Shown here in pieces: positions 23,589 through 32,423 of a DNA stretch of 64,000 bases; positions within the stretch are counted from its first letter, which is position 1; each line of letters opens with the position of its first letter. A program made the position numbers and the translations under genes. The stretch spans positions 310,001-374,000 of the forward strand of contig CAWEPI010000008.1 in NCBI GenBank assembly GCA_963810945.1, given 5' to 3'. This stretch comes from JAOUEA01 sp963810945. Lineage in GTDB: Bacteria; Actinomycetota; UBA4738; HRBIN12. The notes under the pieces are model-generated. The model worked only from the letters and a program-made list of their open reading frames with translations. It did no database searches and had not been told where the DNA came from.

Positions 23589-25106
23589 TCAGCCGACCAC
23601 GAAGTCGGCGCTCGCGAGCCCTCGGTACGAGTCGTCGATGGCGAGGGCTACGGTGTAGCGACCCTTCGGCAACGGCCACGGGTGGAGCTGATCGCCGTCG
23701 AGACGCACCCGGCCGTCGACGGTGGCTCCCGTGTACGCCCAGCCGTAGTAGGCGTCGTGTGCCGGGTCGCCGCCGCGCGGGAAGATGCCCACCCAGTCGA
23801 AGCGGAACCCGGGCGCCGCGTGCCACAGCACGGTGATGGCGTGGCCTGGCGCCACCTTCCACGTGGTCGTGTCCACCACCGGCCCCGATCCGGGCGCCTT
23901 GGTCCAGAAGGATGCCCGGGCGAGCTCCGCATCTGCGGCCCCCACCAGCACGGTGTCGTACCCGCCGGGTGTGAAGGTGTCGGTCGGGAACGTCAGTGTC
24001 CCGTCGATCGGAGCGCCGGAGGGCGTGGCCCGGCTGGCGAGGGCGTCGGTCGTCGGATCGCCCCCCCGCGGGACGACGACCACGCGCTCGCCCGAGTTCC
24101 CCGGGGCGTGGTACGTCACGGGGAGATCGGAGCCCACGTCCACGAGGCGGCTTCCGGGCGAGACGAGGACGGGCGGGGGTACCTGCGTCACGTCGAAGGT
24201 GGACACGACCGCCCGATGATCCGAGCCCCACGGATGCACGCCGACGTCGACACCGGGGTGACCCCGCTCCCCCACGATCTCGCTGTCGATCGGGGCGACG
24301 GGCCCCGCCGCGTACACGTAGTCGATCCGGTCCTCGGGGGCGTCGCGTCGCGGGTTCCAGCTGTCCGGACTCCGGGGCCGGTCCGCCGGCCACGTGAGGC
24401 CCGGGTGGGCGAGGGGATCGGGGAAGACCGCGCGGTAGGAGTCGACGAAGCCGGCGCGCTCGACGAGCCGGCTCACCGGCCAGCGCATCGCGAACCGGAG
24501 CTGGGGTCGATCACCCACCATCGATCTGGTCCAGTCGTGCGCCGACGGGGTATTGAAGTCACCGACGAGGAACGTGGGGATCCCCGCCGCGACGACGGGC
24601 TCCAGGTCGGTGAGGATCGAGCGGATCACCGGCACGCGCACCCGCCGCTCGGTGCGGAGCGCCTGCCGTCGGGTCTCGCCGTCGAGGATGTGGCGCGGTC
24701 CGTACGGCCCCGACGGGAGATGATCGTTCGCCACCGCGGCCACGGCGCCCGGCGCGAGCTGCACGAGCGTGTAGCGGCCGTCCGCGCCGGGAGCGTCCAG
24801 CAGGGGGAAGCGCGAGACCACGTCGGTGCGCCCGTCCAGGTAGTCCCACCCCAGTGCGCGTGCGAGCCGGGGAAGGCGACCGTAGGACTCCTCGAACCCG
24901 ATCACGTCGGCGTGGGCGCGTCGGGCGGCGGCCACGATCTTGGCGAAGTCGACCACGGTCCCGCCGTACTCGATGTTGAACGTCATGACCCGCAGGCGGA
25001 TGGGCGCGGCGGCCCGCGCCTGCGGCGTGGCGGCGAGTGCCGGGACGACGAGCGCTGCGGAAAGGAGCCACGATGCGAGGCGACGACGACGGTTCGCGGT
25101 CGGCAT
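23589..25106 (-). CDS. Secreted endonuclease/exonuclease/phosphatase-family protein
   Basis: A 505-residue exported protein. The signal peptide has a basic MPTANRRRRLASW region, a hydrophobic core and a cleavage region near ATPQARA. The EEP domain covers about residues 35-290, with VMTFNIEYGG, GFEESYG (metal Glu), LVGDFNTPSAHDW (Asp and Asn) and WGSDHRAVVSTF (the catalytic SDH). About 210 C-terminal residues form two beta-rich modules of unknown role. Substrate could be DNA, phospholipid or sugar phosphate. It starts at the ATG 25104-25106, 6 nt after TAGCGT, and lies within the menaquinone region without obvious connection to it. Confidence 0.87.
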   Translation of the reverse strand: MPTANRRRRLASWLLSAALVVPALAATPQARAAAPIRLRVMTFNIEYGGTVVDFAKIVAAARRAHADVIGFEESYGRLPRLARALGWDYLDGRTDVVSRFPLLDAPGADGRYTLVQLAPGAVAAVANDHLPSGPYGPRHILDGETRRQALRTERRVRVPVIRSILTDLEPVVAAGIPTFLVGDFNTPSAHDWTRSMVGDRPQLRFAMRWPVSRLVERAGFVDSYRAVFPDPLAHPGLTWPADRPRSPDSWNPRRDAPEDRIDYVYAAGPVAPIDSEIVGERGHPGVDVGVHPWGSDHRAVVSTFDVTQVPPPVLVSPGSRLVDVGSDLPVTYHAPGNSGERVVVVPRGGDPTTDALASRATPSGAPIDGTLTFPTDTFTPGGYDTVLVGAADAELARASFWTKAPGSGPVVDTTTWKVAPGHAITVLWHAAPGFRFDWVGIFPRGGDPAHDAYYGWAYTGATVDGRVRLDGDQLHPWPLPKGRYTVALAIDDSYRGLASADFVVG

Positions 25107-25112
25107 GCGCGG

Positions 25113-25118
25113 ACGCTA
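25113..25118 (-). promoter_or_regulatory. -10 hexamer TAGCGT (leaderless candidate)
   Basis: TAGCGT on the minus strand is 6 nt before the ATG of the secreted EEP protein. Confidence 0.45.
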
Positions 25119-25156
25119 GCACGGGCCCCGGACCGCACGGTAGGCGCGAGGTCGGT

Positions 25157-25162
25157 TAGGCT
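25157..25162 (+). promoter_or_regulatory. -10 hexamer TAGGCT of menB
   Basis: TAGGCT is followed by about 40 nt of leader containing AGGAG close to the menB ATG at 25204, a leadered promoter diverging from the EEP gene. Confidence 0.45.
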
Positions 25163-25203
25163 GGTTGACCGTTCGAGTTGACGCTCTAGGAGTGGTCGGT
25201 CAC

Positions 25204-26016
25204 ATGGATTGGACAGCAGCCGGCGCCTATCAGGACATCCGCTTCGAGACCGCCGAGGGCATCGCGAAGATCACGATCGATCGACCCGAGGTGCGCAACG
25301 CGTTCCGTCCCCAGACCACCCGCGAGCTGATCCAGGCCTTCGACGTCGCCAGGGACGATCCGACCGTGGGCGTGATCATCCTCACCGGCCAGGGGTCCGA
25401 GGCGTTCAGCAGCGGAGGCGATCAGAAGATCCGCGGCGACGACGGCTACGTCGACGAGCGGGGCATCGGGCGCCTGAACGTGCTCGACCTGCAGGTCCAG
25501 ATCCGCCGATGCCCGAAGCCGGTGGTCGCGATGGTGGCGGGCTACGCGATCGGCGGGGGCCACGTGCTGCACCTGTGCTGCGACCTCACGATCGCCGCGG
25601 AGAACGCGCGGTTCGGCCAGACGGGCCCGCGCGTCGGTTCGTTCGACGCCGGTTACGGGATCAACCTGCTCGCCCGCCAGATCGGCGAGAAGCGAGCCAA
25701 GGAGGTCTGGTTCCTCTGCCGCCAGTACGACGCCGCGACCGCGCTCGAGTGGGGGCTCGTGAACGCCGTGGTTCCGCTCGCGGAGCTCGAGGACGAGACC
25801 GTCCGGTGGTGCCGGGAGATGCTCGCGGAGTCGCCGCTCGCGCTCCGCCTGCTCAAGGCGGGCGCGAACGCAGGGACGGACGGGCTCGCGGGCGTGCAGC
25901 AGCTCGCCGGGGACGCGACCCTCCTGTACTACATGAGCGAGGAGGCGCAGGAGGGACGCGACGCGTTCAAGGAGAAGCGGCCGCCCGACTTCACGCGCTT
26001 CCCCAAACGGCCGTGA
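25204..26016 (+). CDS. menB: 1,4-Dihydroxy-2-naphthoyl-CoA synthase
   Basis: A 270-residue crotonase-family enzyme that closes the second naphthoquinone ring. MenB-typical segments are ITIDRPEVRNAFRPQT, SSGGDQKIRGDDGYVDERG (oxyanion-hole Gly region), AMVAGYAIGGGHVLHLCCDL, TGPRVGSFDAGYGINLLARQ (catalytic Asp) and KEKRPPDFTRFPKRP at the C-terminus, which matches the conserved MenB end. The ATG at 25204 is preferred over the longer frame because of the AGGAG site upstream and agreement with family length. Head of the menB-menA-menD operon. Confidence 0.96.
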   Translation: MDWTAAGAYQDIRFETAEGIAKITIDRPEVRNAFRPQTTRELIQAFDVARDDPTVGVIILTGQGSEAFSSGGDQKIRGDDGYVDERGIGRLNVLDLQVQIRRCPKPVVAMVAGYAIGGGHVLHLCCDLTIAAENARFGQTGPRVGSFDAGYGINLLARQIGEKRAKEVWFLCRQYDAATALEWGLVNAVVPLAELEDETVRWCREMLAESPLALRLLKAGANAGTDGLAGVQQLAGDATLLYYMSEEAQEGRDAFKEKRPPDFTRFPKRP

Positions 26017-26030
26017 CGCCGGGCGTCGCG

Positions 26031-26036
26031 TAGGCT
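26031..26036 (+). promoter_or_regulatory. -10 hexamer TAGGCT of menA (leaderless candidate)
   Basis: TAGGCT is 7 nt before the menA ATG in the 27-bp gap after menB, so menA-menD may be transcribed independently of menB as well. Confidence 0.45.
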
Positions 26037-26043
26037 CCGCGCG

Positions 26044-26976
26044 ATGAGCTCCCTCGGTGTGTGGGTCCGTGGCGCGCGTCCCCGCACGCTCGGCGCGGGC
26101 CTCATCCCGGTGGTCGTGGGGACGGCGGCGGCCGGGCACGTCATCGCGTGGCGCCTCGCCGCCGCGCTCCTCGTGGCCGCCGGCCTGCAGATCGGCGTGA
26201 ACTATGCGAACGACTACTTCGACGGCGTGCGCGGTGTCGATACCCACGAACGGATGGGGCCGCCGAGGCTGACCCAGTCGGGAGCGGCCACTCCCCGAGC
26301 CGTCCTCGTCGCGGCGTTGATCGCCTTGGGGGTGGCCGCATTCGCGGGGCTCGCGCTCGCGCTCGCGACCCAGCCCGTGCTGATCCTGGTGGTGGGCGCG
26401 CTCGCCCTCGCTGCCGCCCTCCTCTACTCGGGCGGACCGCGTCCCTACGCCGGGCTAGGTCTCGGGGAGTTGATGGTCTTCGTCTTCTTCGGACTCATGG
26501 CGACGTGCGGCTCCGCCTACGTGATGGTGGAGGCCGTGCCGGCCGCCGCCTGGTGGTCCGGCGCCGCGATGGGGTTCCTCGCCGTCGCGATCCTGGTGGC
26601 CAACAACCTCCGCGACATCCCCACGGATGCGGCCGGTGGGAAACATACGCTCGCCGTCAGGCTGGGCGACGCGCGCACCCGCACCCTCTACCGCACCTGC
26701 ATCGTCGCGGCGGGCGTGACGCTCGTCGCCGGCGTCGCGATGTTCATCGCGGACGAGCGCTACGGCATCACCCAGTGGGCCCTGTTGGGCCTCCTCGCCT
26801 GGATCCCGGCGATCAAGCCGATGGAGCTGGTGGGGACGGCGAGCGGGCGCGACCTGATCCCCGTGCTGAGCGGCACCGCCCTCACGCACGCCACGTTCGG
26901 ACTGTTGGTGAGCCTCGGCCTCGTGCTCTGGCACGCCCAGCAGGTGATCCCGGCCAAGGTGGTGGGCCTCGCGTGA
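26044..26976 (+). CDS. menA: 1,4-Dihydroxy-2-naphthoate polyprenyltransferase
   Basis: A 310-residue UbiA-superfamily membrane enzyme with about eight transmembrane helices that attaches the polyprenyl tail to DHNA. Both Asp-rich motifs are present: VNYANDYFDGVRGVDT (first, binding the Mg-diphosphate) and NNLRDIPTDAAGGKHTLAVR (second). The N-terminus, WVRGARPRTLGAGLIPVVVG, is characteristic of MenA. The stop overlaps the menD GTG (GTGA, 26973-26976). Confidence 0.96.
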   Translation: MSSLGVWVRGARPRTLGAGLIPVVVGTAAAGHVIAWRLAAALLVAAGLQIGVNYANDYFDGVRGVDTHERMGPPRLTQSGAATPRAVLVAALIALGVAAFAGLALALATQPVLILVVGALALAAALLYSGGPRPYAGLGLGELMVFVFFGLMATCGSAYVMVEAVPAAAWWSGAAMGFLAVAILVANNLRDIPTDAAGGKHTLAVRLGDARTRTLYRTCIVAAGVTLVAGVAMFIADERYGITQWALLGLLAWIPAIKPMELVGTASGRDLIPVLSGTALTHATFGLLVSLGLVLWHAQQVIPAKVVGLA

Positions 26977-28775
26977 GCCAGGGCGACGTCGCGTACGCCT
27001 GCGCCGTGGGTCTGGTGGACGAGCTCGCGCTGGGAGGCCTCCGCCAGGCCTGCCTCTCGCCGGGCTCGCGCTCGACGCCACTCGCGCTCGCGCTCGCCCG
27101 CGACCCGCGCATCGCGATCCACGTCCATCTCGACGAACGCTCGAGCGCGTTCTTCGCGCTCGGCATCGCCAAGGCCCTGCGGCGGCCCGTCGCGGTCCTC
27201 ACGACGAGCGGGACGGCGGCGGCCGAGCTGTTCCCCGCGGTCGTGGAGGCGTCGCAATCGCGCATCCCGCTGGTGCTCCTGACCGCCGATCGGCCGCCAC
27301 GCCTGCGCGGGACCGGCGCGAACCAGACGATCGACCAAGAGGACCTCTACGGTGGGTTCGCGCGGGCGTACTTCGAGCCGCCTGTGCCCGCGGTGCTGGA
27401 GCATCCGCAGGAGTGGCGCCGAGCGGCTCGGGCGGCGCTCAGCGCCTGCGGCGGCCTGACGCCCGGCCCCGTCCAGATCGACTGCCCCTTCGACGAACCG
27501 CTCACCCCGGAGCGCCTCGACATCCCCACGGGCGAACCGGTGGAGGGCCCGCCACGTCACGACGCGAACCCCGCACCGTCCGACGACGAGGTGGAAGCCG
27601 TCGCACGGGCCCTCTCCGGTCGGCGCGGCGTCGTGATCGTCGGCGGTTCGACGTGGACGCCGCCCGGGTCCACGACGTTCCTGGCGGAGCGGCTGGGGTG
27701 GCCGGTGATCGCGGAGCCCACGTCGAACGTGCGGCGGCCGGGTCAGGCGCTCGGCGCGGGGCAACCCCTGCTCGCCTCGAGAGGATGGCTCGAGGCCCAC
27801 CGCCCCGAGGTGGTGCTGCAGGTCGGTGCCGCTCCCACCACGCGCGCCACGCAGGCCGTCGTCGCGCACGCCGAGCGGCTGGTGGTCGTCGACGTGCACC
27901 ACCTCGAGCCCGATCCGCACGCACGCGCCGACCTCCGCCTGCACGCGGATCCCGAGCGTCTGGCCGAGGCGCTGGGCGACCGCCCGATCGCGCGCGACGG
28001 GGAGCCGATCGGCTACATGTGGCCCGGCGGAGCTCCTCGCCCTTCGGGCGAGGAGCTCGAGTCCCGACGGATCGACCCGGCCCCTCGGTCGTGGTTGGAC
28101 GACTGGCGACTCGCGGACGCCACCGCACGGCGCGCCGTCGACGACGTGTTGGATCGATCCGAACGCCCCACGGAGCTGCAGGTCGCGCGCGACGTCGCCG
28201 CCGCGGTGCCCTCGCCGGGAACCCTCTTCGTCGGGAACTCGATGCCGATCCGCGATCTGGACTACGCGATGGCGCCGCGCGACGGGCTGGAGGTCCTGGC
28301 GAACCGTGGCGCCAGCGGCATCGACGGGTTGGTCTCGACCGCGCTCGGGATCTCGGCCGCCGGCCCGCGTTCGATGGGGCCCGGGCCGACGGTCGCGCTG
28401 CTCGGCGATCTGAGCCTCTTGCATGACGCGGGCGCGCTCCTGTGGAACGCGCGACGTGGCGCGCACCTCACGATCGTCGTGATCAACAACGGAGGCGGTC
28501 AGATCTTCGCGTTCCTCGCTCAACACGATCTACCGGAGCTCGAGGCGCTCTTCGTGACACCGCACGGCGTGGACCTCGGCGTGCTCTGCGTGGCGGCAGG
28601 CGCGCAGCACGCGCGCGTGGAGGACTCGTGGGCGCTCGGCCCGGCGCTCGCGCACGCGATCGCCCGCGGAGGCCTGCAGGTCGTCGAGGTGATCGCGGAT
28701 CCGGAGCGGAACCGTGCGCAGCACGCGCAGGTCCAGGATGCCGTCGACGCGGCCCTTGGGAGTCTTGCCGGGTGA
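26973..28775 (+). CDS. menD: 2-Succinyl-5-enolpyruvyl-6-hydroxy-3-cyclohexene-1-carboxylate synthase
   Basis: A 600-residue thiamine-diphosphate enzyme joining isochorismate and 2-oxoglutarate. The N-terminal Pyr domain has CLSPGSRSTPLALALARDP, DERSSAFFALGIAKAL (catalytic Glu) and VLTTSGTAAAELFPAVVEA. The PP domain has NSMPIRDLDYA, NRGASGIDGLVSTALG and the Mg/ThDP motif LLGDLSLLHDAGAL through NNGGGQIF. It begins at the GTG overlapping the menA stop. The upstream open frame is antisense-type noise over menA. The stop overlaps the next GTG. Confidence 0.97.
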   Translation: MSQGDVAYACAVGLVDELALGGLRQACLSPGSRSTPLALALARDPRIAIHVHLDERSSAFFALGIAKALRRPVAVLTTSGTAAAELFPAVVEASQSRIPLVLLTADRPPRLRGTGANQTIDQEDLYGGFARAYFEPPVPAVLEHPQEWRRAARAALSACGGLTPGPVQIDCPFDEPLTPERLDIPTGEPVEGPPRHDANPAPSDDEVEAVARALSGRRGVVIVGGSTWTPPGSTTFLAERLGWPVIAEPTSNVRRPGQALGAGQPLLASRGWLEAHRPEVVLQVGAAPTTRATQAVVAHAERLVVVDVHHLEPDPHARADLRLHADPERLAEALGDRPIARDGEPIGYMWPGGAPRPSGEELESRRIDPAPRSWLDDWRLADATARRAVDDVLDRSERPTELQVARDVAAAVPSPGTLFVGNSMPIRDLDYAMAPRDGLEVLANRGASGIDGLVSTALGISAAGPRSMGPGPTVALLGDLSLLHDAGALLWNARRGAHLTIVVINNGGGQIFAFLAQHDLPELEALFVTPHGVDLGVLCVAAGAQHARVEDSWALGPALAHAIARGGLQVVEVIADPERNRAQHAQVQDAVDAALGSLAG

Positions 28776-29296
28776 GTGACGGCGCCATCGTGCGGCCCGC
28801 GGCCGGCGACGACGTGGACGAGCTCGCGCGGCTCCGGTGGCAGCTGTATGCCGAGGACGACCCGGCCGTCGGAGAGTCCTTCGCGGACTATCGCGAGCGA
28901 TTCGTGCGATTCGCGACCACCGCGCTCGAAGACGAGAACTGGCGGGCCTGGGTGGCCGAGGAGGGAGGCCGGATCGTGGGGGCGCTCTGGCGCCATCGCA
29001 CGCCCCGGATCCCGCAGCCCGGTCGCGGCGATCCCGCGCCCCTCGCCTACATCACGAACGTCTACGTCGAACCCGCTCACCGGGATACGGGCGTCGGCGC
29101 GCGCCTCCTGGGCATAGCGGTGGATGCCTCACGGGCCGAGGGCTTCTCGCTCGCGATGGTCTGGCCGAGCGACCGTTCGCTCCCCTTCTACGAGCGGCGC
29201 GGCTTCGCCCGGCTCCCGGACCCGTTGGTCCTGGACCTGGGCGGCGACTGGCACTACCGAGGACCGCAGGGAGCGGGCGACGCCGAGTTGACATAG
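28772..29296 (+). CDS. GNAT-family N-acetyltransferase
   Basis: A 174-residue acetyltransferase. Motifs are IVRPAAGDDVDELARLRWQL at the N-terminus, YITNVYVEPAHRDTGVGARL for acetyl-CoA binding, and LPFYERRGFARL for the last strand and helix. The GTG at 28772 overlaps the menD stop (GTGA), placing it in the men operon. A role in menaquinone synthesis is not expected from its family, so coupling may be incidental. Substrate unknown. Confidence 0.87.
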   Translation: MSDGAIVRPAAGDDVDELARLRWQLYAEDDPAVGESFADYRERFVRFATTALEDENWRAWVAEEGGRIVGALWRHRTPRIPQPGRGDPAPLAYITNVYVEPAHRDTGVGARLLGIAVDASRAEGFSLAMVWPSDRSLPFYERRGFARLPDPLVLDLGGDWHYRGPQGAGDAELT

Positions 29297-29325
29297 CGTT
29301 CCACCGTCGACCCGAAGGAGGCCCT

Positions 29326-30909
29326 GTGGTCATCGCGCGCAGCCCGTTCCCCGACGTGGAGGTCCCCGACGTGCCCGTGGCCCGCTTCGTCCTGGAACGT
29401 GCCGCCGCGCGCGGGGACAAGCCCGCGTTGGTCGACGGCCCCACCGGGCGGACGATCACCTACGGCGAGCTGGGGACGACCGCACGGATGCTCGCCGCCG
29501 GTCTCGAGGCCCGGGACTTCACGCCCGGCGACGTCTTCGCGATCTTCGCCCCCAACCTGCCCGAGTACGCGGCGGCCTTCCACGGCGTGGCCGCGGCCGG
29601 GGGCGCCAACACGACGATCAACTCGCTCGCCTCCGTCGAGGACGTGGCCTCCCAGCTGCACGCCACCCGCGCCCGATACCTGCTCACCGTCGAGCCGTTC
29701 CTGGACCGGGCGCTGCCGGCCGCGCGGAAGGCCGGCGTGCAGGAGGTCTTCCTCCTGGGCTCCGACGCGCGCGAGGGGACCACCCCGTTCGCCGAGCTCC
29801 TGGGCGATCCGTCCGGTGCGCCGGAGCTGACCCTCGATCCCACGGAGGCCGTCGTCGCGATGCCGATGTCGAGCGGCACCACGGGCTTCCCGAAGGTCGT
29901 GCAGCTCACACACCGCAACCTCGTCGCCAACACGATCCAGTCGAGCACCGCGATCGACCTGACCGAGCGCGACGTGATGATCGGGATCCTCCCGTTCTTC
30001 CATATCTACGGGATGACGGTGCTCGTGAACCTCGCCCTCTGGCGGGGTGCCACCGTCGTCACGATGCCGCGGTTCGAGCTCGATGCCTTCCTCCGGCTGA
30101 TGCAGGACCATCGTGTGACGTACGCGTGCCTCGTCCCGCCCATCGTGCTCGCGCTCGCGAAGCATCCGGACGTGGATCGCTTCGATCTCTCGGCGCTCGA
30201 GTTCGTGATCAGCGGCGCCGCGCCCCTCGATGCGGGGGTCGGGCAAGCCGCGGCCGCGCGACTCGACTGCCCGGTGTTGCAGGGCTACGGCCTCACCGAG
30301 ACGAGCCCGGTGCTCTCCGCCCCGCTGCGCGATCCGGCGCGGGCGAACCCGGCCTCGACCGGTGCCATCCTGCCCAACACCGAGATCCGCGTGGTGGCGC
30401 TCGAGGAGGGGGCCGATGAGCCGCCGGTCGGTGTGGACGGCGAGATCTGGGCGCGCGGGCCGCAGGTCATGAAGGGGTACCTGGACGATCCGGAGGCGAA
30501 CGCGTGGATCTTCCCGGGCGACGGGTGGCTCCGCACCGGCGACATCGGCCACGTCGACGAGGACGGCTACCTCTACGTGGTGGACCGGCTGAAGGAGCTG
30601 ATCAAGTACCGCGGGTACCAGGTGCCTCCCGCCGAGCTCGAGGCGCTGCTGCTCCAACACCCGGGGGTGGCCGACGCGGCCGTCGTCCCCGCCCCGGACC
30701 CCAACGCCGGCGAGGTGCCGAAGGCCTTCGTGGTCAAGACGCCGGGCGCCGAGCTCACCGAGGGCGAGCTGATGTCGTTCGTCTCCGAGCGCGTGCCCTC
30801 GTACAAGAAGGTCCGTCGCGTGGAGTTCGTCGAGGAGATCCCGCGCTCGCTGAGCGGCAAGATCCTGCGGCGGATCCTGGTCGAGCGTGAGCGGGCCGCC
30901 GGCGCCTAG
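29326..30909 (+). CDS. AMP-dependent acyl-CoA synthetase, 4-coumarate-CoA ligase-like
   Basis: A full-length ANL ligase of 527 residues. It contains TYGELGTTARMLAAGLEARD, the P-loop PMSSGTTGFPKVVQLTHRN, the A5 motif QGYGLTETSPVL, WLRTGDIGHVDEDGYL, VVDRLKELIKYRGYQV and PRSLSGKILRRIL. The closest resemblance is to 4-coumarate-CoA ligases and fatty/aryl-CoA synthetases, and the substrate cannot be read off. It starts at the GTG 29326 with GAAGGAGG just upstream. A short-chain neighbour that would reveal the pathway is absent. The gene converges with a small membrane protein, and the two TAG stops share CTAG (30906-30909). Confidence 0.9.
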   Translation: MVIARSPFPDVEVPDVPVARFVLERAAARGDKPALVDGPTGRTITYGELGTTARMLAAGLEARDFTPGDVFAIFAPNLPEYAAAFHGVAAAGGANTTINSLASVEDVASQLHATRARYLLTVEPFLDRALPAARKAGVQEVFLLGSDAREGTTPFAELLGDPSGAPELTLDPTEAVVAMPMSSGTTGFPKVVQLTHRNLVANTIQSSTAIDLTERDVMIGILPFFHIYGMTVLVNLALWRGATVVTMPRFELDAFLRLMQDHRVTYACLVPPIVLALAKHPDVDRFDLSALEFVISGAAPLDAGVGQAAAARLDCPVLQGYGLTETSPVLSAPLRDPARANPASTGAILPNTEIRVVALEEGADEPPVGVDGEIWARGPQVMKGYLDDPEANAWIFPGDGWLRTGDIGHVDEDGYLYVVDRLKELIKYRGYQVPPAELEALLLQHPGVADAAVVPAPDPNAGEVPKAFVVKTPGAELTEGELMSFVSERVPSYKKVRRVEFVEEIPRSLSGKILRRILVERERAAGA

Positions 30910-31118
30910 CCGCGGCGACCCTCGTCCGGAGGCGCGGGAGCGAGGCGGTGCGCGTTGCGGAACAGCAGGTAGCCGACCACCGCCATCGCGAGTCCGATCG
31001 GGATGAGCACACGCGCACCGCTTCCGACGAGCCCCGCGATCGCGAGGGCGACCCCCACGGTGCCGCCGAGGACGGCGACGACCTTCACGGCGATCTGATT
31101 CGCGGTCTGTCCGGCCAC
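30906..31118 (-). CDS. Small two-helix membrane protein
   Basis: A 70-residue protein with two transmembrane segments (about residues 11-32 and 36-54) around a short GSGAR turn, and a Pro-rich charged C-terminus. No family is recognised. It starts at the GTG 31116-31118, 9 bp after menF, with a TAGGCT whose complement includes the menF stop codon. It could be transcribed alone or as the last gene of the MerR-menG-menF operon. Confidence 0.7.
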   Translation of the reverse strand: MAGQTANQIAVKVVAVLGGTVGVALAIAGLVGSGARVLIPIGLAMAVVGYLLFRNAHRLAPAPPDEGRRG

Positions 31119-31124
31119 GGTCGG

Positions 31125-31130
31125 AGCCTA
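31125..31130 (-). promoter_or_regulatory. -10 hexamer TAGGCT embedded in the menF stop (leaderless candidate)
   Basis: TAGGCT is 6 nt before the GTG of the small membrane protein. Its first three bases are the TAG stop of menF, the same arrangement as between trpD and dcd. Confidence 0.45.
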
Positions 31131-32423
31131 TCCCCAGCGCAGGGAGTCGAGGAACGCGCGGAACTTCCGATCGGTCTCGTCGAGCTCGGCGGCGGGGTCG
31201 GATCCGGCCACGATGCCGGCCCCGGCGAAGAGGCGGGCCTCGTCGCCGCGCAGCCGCGCGCATCGCAGGGCGATCGCCCACGTGCCGTCCCCGTTCGCGT
31301 CCATCCACCCCACGGCCCCGGCGTATCCACCGCGGGGCACCGGCTCGAGCGCGCGGATCAACCGCATCGCCGCGTCCCGTGGCTCGCCGCACACCGCAGG
31401 CGTCGGATGCAGCAGGCGCACCAGCTCGAGGGCGTGGGGCGCGGGCTCGCGGAGGCTCCCGCGGAACCGGGTGGACAGGTGCCACACGTTCGCGGTCTCC
31501 AAGAGCACCGGCTCCGGATCCCAGGTGAGCTCCTCGCAGACGGGACCGAGCGCGGCGGCGATGGCCTCCACGACGATCCGGTGCTCCTCGCCGTCCTTGG
31601 CGGACGCCATCAGCCGCTCTGCCGAGGCGGCGTCCTCGGACGCGTCGCCGAAGCGCGGAGCCGAGCCGGCGAGGGGGTTGGCCCGGACCTCCCGCCCGAA
31701 CCGGGAGACGAGCAGCTCCGGGCTCGCACCCGCCAGCACCGCGGCGCCGTCGACGGGCGCGGCGAACGCGTACCCGTGGGGCTCGGCCGCGCGTAAGCGG
31801 AAGAGGAGCTGGCGTGCGTCCAGCTCGCGGCCTGCCACGAGCTCCACGGAACGCGCGAGCACGACCTTGCGGAGCTCCCCCGCGTGGATCCGCTCGACGG
31901 CGGAGGCGACCGCGCGCTCGTACGCGTCGGGCAGCGGCTCGGGGCGGATCTGCATGCCGCCGAAGGGCTCGCGCGGGGCGGCGCGCCCAACGAAACGCTC
32001 CGAGACTTGGGGAGCCGGCTCCTCACCGGGCCGCACGAGGTCGATCGCCCAGGTCTCGCCCTCCCGGTCACGACGCACCGCACGGTTGGGGATCTGGAAC
32101 CAGCCGGTCCGGCGGGGATCGAACGGCACGGAGCCGAAGACGAACGGCGGCGGCGCGCCTCCGTCGTCGTGCTCGATCTCGAGCCCGCCGAGGAGGTCAT
32201 GGGGGCTCGGCACCGCGTTCCCGGCCTGGGGGCCTGCGATCGCCATCCGGAACGCGAACGGCGAGGCGCCGCCCGCCACGCCGATGCCGTCGCGCTCCAT
32301 GAAGACGCCGTCGGGGTGATACGCGGCCAGGAGGTCGTAAGCGGACCCGATCCTCGAGATCCGCGCGTGAGACGCGGCCGGTCCGAGCCTCGATGGCCGA
32401 GCACCCGGAGTGGCCGGGCTCAT
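31128..32423 (-). CDS. menF: Isochorismate synthase
   Basis: A 431-residue chorismate-utilising enzyme that converts chorismate to isochorismate at the head of menaquinone synthesis. The conserved C-terminal core includes LRKVVLARSVELVAGRE, VLAGASPELLVSRFGREVRA, NPLAGSAPRFGD, ELTWDPEPVLLETANVWHLS, LLHPTPAVCGEPRDAAMRLI and LFAGAGIVAGSDPAAELDET. The last segments hold the Mg-binding Glu residues. The ATG at 32423 overlaps the menG stop (ATGA). The much longer frame reaching 32924 lies over menG and is not real. It could formally also be a salicylate-pathway enzyme, but the context argues for menaquinone. Confidence 0.93.
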   Translation of the reverse strand: MSPATPGARPSRLGPAASHARISRIGSAYDLLAAYHPDGVFMERDGIGVAGGASPFAFRMAIAGPQAGNAVPSPHDLLGGLEIEHDDGGAPPPFVFGSVPFDPRRTGWFQIPNRAVRRDREGETWAIDLVRPGEEPAPQVSERFVGRAAPREPFGGMQIRPEPLPDAYERAVASAVERIHAGELRKVVLARSVELVAGRELDARQLLFRLRAAEPHGYAFAAPVDGAAVLAGASPELLVSRFGREVRANPLAGSAPRFGDASEDAASAERLMASAKDGEEHRIVVEAIAAALGPVCEELTWDPEPVLLETANVWHLSTRFRGSLREPAPHALELVRLLHPTPAVCGEPRDAAMRLIRALEPVPRGGYAGAVGWMDANGDGTWAIALRCARLRGDEARLFAGAGIVAGSDPAAELDETDRKFRAFLDSLRWG

